DNA of 64,000 nt from Candidatus Coatesiibacteriota bacterium (GTDB lineage: Bacteria > RBG-13-66-14 > B26-G2 > JAUVZD01). Shown in pieces: positions 61,013 to 64,000 of the stretch (positions are counted from its first letter, which is position 1; each line of letters opens with the position of its first letter). The position numbers and the translations under genes were made by a program. Under the pieces are notes generated by a model that worked only from the letters and a program-made list of their open reading frames with translations, made no database searches and had not been told where the DNA came from. Where the stretch lies: positions 72,897-136,896 of the forward strand of contig JAUVZD010000008.1 of NCBI GenBank assembly GCA_030602715.1, written 5' to 3'.

Positions 61013-62512
61013 ATGGCTAAGGCAAAGCGCTACCTTAACTTCATCGGCGGGAAGTGGGTGGAGCCCGCAACCGGAAAGTATACCGAAAACCGCAACCCGG
61101 CGGATAACGACGATCTGATAGGGGAGTTTCCAGCCAGCGGGGGGGAGGATGTGGATAAGGCGGTTCAGTCCGCAAAGAAAGCCTTCAATGACTGGCGTCT
61201 GGTTCCCGCCCCCAAGCGCGGCGAACTGGTCAAGCGAGTCGGCGACATTCTGGTGCGCAGAAAAGAGGAGATATCCCAGGTGATGACCCGGGAGATGGGC
61301 AAGATAATCAAGGAGACCCGGGGGGATACCCAGGAGGGAATAGACACCGCTTACTATTCCGCAGGCGAGGGCAGGCGTCTCTTCGGGCAGACGGTGCCGG
61401 CGGAGTTGCCCAATAAGTTTGCCATGTCCGTGCGCCAACCGGTGGGAGTCTGCGGGATGATAACCCCCTGGAACTTTCCCATCGCCATCCCCACCTGGAA
61501 GCTCTTCCCGGCGATACTGTGCGGAAATACCTGCGTCATCAAGCCAGCGACGCTCACCCCGGCGTCGGTGGCACTGCTGATGGAGGTCTTCCAGGAGGCG
61601 GGACTGCCCGATGGTGTTGTCAATTTGGTCTGCGGAAGTGGGGGAGAGGTGGGGAATGCCATGGTGGGACACCCGGACATCAACCGCATCAGCTTCACCG
61701 GTTCGGTGGAGATAGGCAGAAAGCTGGCGGAGAAGTGCGGGGCAAATATGAAGCGCCTGTCGCTTGAGCTAGGGGGGAAGAACGCAGAGATAATAATGGA
61801 CGACGCCGACCTGGAGCTTGCGGTGGAGGGCGCTCTGTGGGGCGCCTTCGGCACCACCGGTCAGCGCTGTACCGCCACCAGCCGGCTCATAGTCCACGAA
61901 AAAGTGCACCATGAGGTGTTGGCTATGATGGTTGAGCGGGCGAAGAATCTGAAGGTGGGAAACGGTCTGGACGAGAGGGTGGAGGTGGGTCCGATGGTTT
62001 GCGAGGACCAGCGCCGGACGGTTCTGGAGTATATTCGCATCGGGAAGGAGGAGGATAAGGCTGAGCTGGTTACCGGGCGAGGAACTTTGACCGAGGGCGA
62101 TTATGCCAAGGGGTATTTCCTTAAGCCCACCATATTTGACCGGGTCCAGCCGGGTATGCGCATAGCACAGGAGGAGATTTTCGGACCGGTGCTGGCGGTT
62201 ATCACCATCAAGAGCCTGGAGGAGGCGATAGAGGTGCTAAACGACACCGAATATGGTCTCTCCAGCTCCATCTACACCCGGGATGTCAACCGGGCGTTCC
62301 AAGCCATTCGGGACATTGAGGCGGGAATAACCTACATCAACGGTCCCACCATCGGCGCCGAGGTTCAGTTGCCCTTCGGCGGAGTGAAGAACACCGGCAA
62401 CGGTCACCGCGAGGCGGGCACCGTGGTCTATGACTTCTACACCGAGTGGAAGAGCGTCTATGTGGACTTTAGCGGAAGACTGCAGAAGGCGCAGATAGAC
62501 ACGGCGGAATAG
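61013..62512 (+). CDS. Aldehyde dehydrogenase
   Basis: The 499-residue protein is an NAD(P)-dependent aldehyde dehydrogenase distinct from the RocA-type neighbour. It shows YLNFIGGKWVEPATGKYTENRNPA, GMITPWNFPIAIPTWKL, FTGSVEIGRKLAEKC, catalytic Glu in LSLELGGKNAEIIMDDA and catalytic Cys in FGTTGQRCTATSRL. The sequence type (PFGGVKNTGNGHREAG) is close to aminoadipate-semialdehyde or gamma-aminobutyraldehyde-like dehydrogenases, but the substrate cannot be fixed. AAGGAGG precedes the ATG. It has its own promoter and terminator. Confidence 0.9.
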   Translation: MAKAKRYLNFIGGKWVEPATGKYTENRNPADNDDLIGEFPASGGEDVDKAVQSAKKAFNDWRLVPAPKRGELVKRVGDILVRRKEEISQVMTREMGKIIKETRGDTQEGIDTAYYSAGEGRRLFGQTVPAELPNKFAMSVRQPVGVCGMITPWNFPIAIPTWKLFPAILCGNTCVIKPATLTPASVALLMEVFQEAGLPDGVVNLVCGSGGEVGNAMVGHPDINRISFTGSVEIGRKLAEKCGANMKRLSLELGGKNAEIIMDDADLELAVEGALWGAFGTTGQRCTATSRLIVHEKVHHEVLAMMVERAKNLKVGNGLDERVEVGPMVCEDQRRTVLEYIRIGKEEDKAELVTGRGTLTEGDYAKGYFLKPTIFDRVQPGMRIAQEEIFGPVLAVITIKSLEEAIEVLNDTEYGLSSSIYTRDVNRAFQAIRDIEAGITYINGPTIGAEVQLPFGGVKNTGNGHREAGTVVYDFYTEWKSVYVDFSGRLQKAQIDTAE

Positions 62513-62546
62513 TGGGTTTAGCCGGTCGCTAGATGACGATAAACAA

Positions 62547-62571
62547 GGGGGGCGCAAGCCCCCCATTTTAT
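62547..62571 (+). terminator. Intrinsic terminator after the second aldehyde dehydrogenase gene
   Basis: GGGGGGC/GCCCCCC stem with a GCAA tetraloop, then ATTTTAT. Confidence 0.8.
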
Positions 62572-62572
62572 A

Positions 62573-62601
62573 TTGCCGAATGAAGCAATTTATTTTATAA
62601 T
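62573..62601 (+). promoter_or_regulatory. Promoter of the NTPase-TPR gene
   Basis: TTGCCG, a 17-base spacer, TATAAT, about 50 bases before the ATG and directly after the previous terminator. Confidence 0.6.
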
Positions 62602-62649
62602 AGTTATGATTAGTATTAGTTGTTTGTATTTAGGAAGGTGGGTGATTAT

Positions 62650-64000
62650 ATGGATTGGACATTTTTTTACGACCCAGAATGGATAATTGGAATAGCGGTA
62701 ATGGTAATTATTTTCCTCGTTGGGACTTTCTTTACACTTGCTCAGTGGATTTCCTCCGTCAGAAAATATGTAAAAAAATACTTCAGGATTGTTTGGAAAA
62801 AGGCGCGTAAGTTGAAGCCTGATGATTTCTTGAGAGGACGCCCTTATTATGATTTTTACCTTAAGAGAGGAGAGGACGAGAGAATACAAGGATTAGTAAA
62901 GAACAAAAAGAATTTTTTAATCGTTGGTAGTCCTTTGAGCGGGAAGACCCGCGCCGCTTATGAAGCTATTAAGGAGCTTAAGTGGTGGCGGGATATTTTA
63001 GTGGCTATTCCCCAGGACATTGAACTTCAAAATTTCAAGATACCCAGGCATTTCAAATTCTGGCGCAAGAAGGTTATTTTTATTGACGATTTTCACCTTT
63101 TTGTAGAACGTCAGAACTTTGAACATTTGATTTATCAGGCACAGGATAAAAATATTACCATAGTCGCCACCTGCCGTTCCGGGGAAGAGCTAAAGAAAAC
63201 CGAGGGGAATATGGCCGGTGTTAACTTATATATGAAAACAGTCTTTGAGGAAAATATGATTGAATTGGGAACGATTGATCGGGAGGAGGGAAAAAAGATC
63301 GCTGATGAAGTGGAGATTGATTGGAAAAACGTAGCTTTTAACGGAACTGTCGGCTCCATCTTTATGAAGTTGCCGGAGATGAAGGTAAGATTTCAGAACC
63401 GATGTAGCCCCCAAGAGAAGACAGTGCTTAGGGCAATGAAGGATATGTTTGAATGCGGGATATTCAGGGAGGATATGATATTCCCTGTTGAATGGATAAA
63501 AATCGGCGCAGAGAAAGAGGGAATAAAGACGACGGAATATGAATGGACCGTATTGTTGGAGAGTTTAGCCGGATGGGAGTTCTTTTCATTGGACGAAGGG
63601 TATGTTAAGCCCGAAGAGGTATATTTTGAGGAGGTGGTTACCCGCCCCACAGAAATAGATGTGCTAAATCTTTTTAGAAAGATGTTGGATATTTTTTGTG
63701 GAGTTCCTGAAGCATTGGTTAGATTGGGAAATCGTGCATGTGAAATTGGAATTTATGTTATGGAAAAGTCGGAATTTATGAATGTGGCTATACAATCATA
63801 TGATAATGTCCTGAAAACATATAGTTTTGAGCAATATCCCGAAAACTATGCCATGACCAAGAACAACTTGGGGAATGCCTATAGTACATTAGCCGAGGTG
63901 GAGGAAAAGGGGGATAACTGTCGGAGGGCGATAGGGGCATATCAGGAAGCTTTGAAGGTTTATATGCTTGAGCGATTTCCGATGGACTATGCCATGACCC
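62650..64000 (+). CDS. STAND-like P-loop NTPase with TPR repeats (partial)
   Basis: From ATG 62650 an open frame runs unbroken to the right edge, giving 450 residues so far. It has a membrane helix at about 11-30 (IIGIAVMVIIFLVGTFFTLA), a P-loop FLIVGSPLSGKTRAAYEA near residue 99, a Walker B strand KKVIFIDDFHLF near 145, and a sensor-like strand ITIVATCRSGEEL. From about residue 375 it carries tetratricopeptide-type repeats: YPENYAMTKNNLGNAYSTLAEV, then RAIGAYQEALKVYMLERFPMDYAMT. The architecture, P-loop then TPRs, fits signal-transducing STAND ATPases, some of which work in phage defence. The gene is visibly AT-richer than its neighbours. The end of the protein is outside the window. Confidence 0.75.
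   Translation, partial: MDWTFFYDPEWIIGIAVMVIIFLVGTFFTLAQWISSVRKYVKKYFRIVWKKARKLKPDDFLRGRPYYDFYLKRGEDERIQGLVKNKKNFLIVGSPLSGKTRAAYEAIKELKWWRDILVAIPQDIELQNFKIPRHFKFWRKKVIFIDDFHLFVERQNFEHLIYQAQDKNITIVATCRSGEELKKTEGNMAGVNLYMKTVFEENMIELGTIDREEGKKIADEVEIDWKNVAFNGTVGSIFMKLPEMKVRFQNRCSPQEKTVLRAMKDMFECGIFREDMIFPVEWIKIGAEKEGIKTTEYEWTVLLESLAGWEFFSLDEGYVKPEEVYFEEVVTRPTEIDVLNLFRKMLDIFCGVPEALVRLGNRACEIGIYVMEKSEFMNVAIQSYDNVLKTYSFEQYPENYAMTKNNLGNAYSTLAEVEEKGDNCRRAIGAYQEALKVYMLERFPMDYAMT

Noticed and set aside
62590-63650. Several minus-strand frames of 60-100 residues
   Set aside because: They are shadows of the plus-strand NTPase gene, which has clear P-loop and TPR motifs.
1-64000. Insertion sequences, integrases, CRISPR arrays and rRNA genes
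   Set aside because: No transposase, integrase, direct-repeat array or rRNA-like segment was seen on either strand.

Overview
The window is a stretch of chromosome of about 50% GC from an anaerobic, double-membraned bacterium, probably a member of the FCB superphylum or an uncultured neighbouring candidate phylum. The grounds are type IX-style C-terminal sorting domains on two secreted proteases, a PorV-like outer-membrane protein, an OmpA-family porin with thrombospondin type-3 repeats, several signal-peptide or lipobox proteins, and a heterodisulfide-reductase/NADH-dehydrogenase-like redox cluster typical of strict anaerobes. No exact taxon can be assigned from the sequence alone. There is no CRISPR array, insertion sequence or prophage; one tRNA gene is present.

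Layout. 1-9.8 kb: a leftward redox operon, hdrC-hdrB-hdrA/gltD fusion-short hdrA-nuoE-nuoF/gltD fusion-2Fe-2S protein (cut by the window edge), with a long structured leader to 10.26 kb. 10.4-12.0 kb: a DUF6249 membrane protein divergent from an ECF sigma factor and zinc-finger anti-sigma pair. 12.1-12.4 kb: a run of hairpins behind its own promoter, a candidate non-coding RNA. 12.5-19.2 kb: mtnA-deoB, an outer-membrane barrel, a lipoprotein, and DUF523-tsaD. 19.3-33.2 kb: an almost wholly leftward block of envelope genes (beta-propeller lipoprotein, slipin/NfeD operon, PPC-domain protein, PH-domain membrane protein, GHL10 glycosidase-like protein, OmpA, DUF3108, two secreted proteins sharing a C-terminal tail, DUF1858, a membrane protein and a radical SAM enzyme). 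33.3-34.4 kb: selD, whose catalytic residue is an in-frame UGA. 34.5-36.0 kb: comM. 36.5-42.1 kb: a tightly overlapping rightward operon for coenzyme A and tRNA modification (coaE, queD, queC, DUF366, queE, DUF4416, tsaE, tsaB, rimI). 42.3-50.4 kb: a CBS-like protein, secreted and outer-membrane proteins, an aminotransferase and a gingipain-like C25 protease. 50.5-62.5 kb: tRNA-Gly(CCC), an AI-2E family transporter, a DUF512 radical SAM-type protein, leuS, a subtilisin-like protease, MarC, two aldehyde dehydrogenases and DUF6125. From 62.65 kb to the edge: an AT-richer STAND-like P-loop NTPase with TPRs, incomplete.

How it fits together. The hdr/nuo/gltD cluster encodes the parts of a flavin-based electron-bifurcating complex able to join NAD(P)H, ferredoxin or another low-potential carrier, and a disulfide or other HdrB substrate. 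The que and tsa genes modify the anticodon loop at positions 34 and 37. The C25 and S8 proteases with sorting domains and the PorV-like protein suggest protein secretion of the type IX kind. A recoded selD shows that the organism makes selenocysteine. Many intergenic regions hold near-consensus sigma-70 promoters with a spacer of exactly 17 bases, which helped to choose several start codons.
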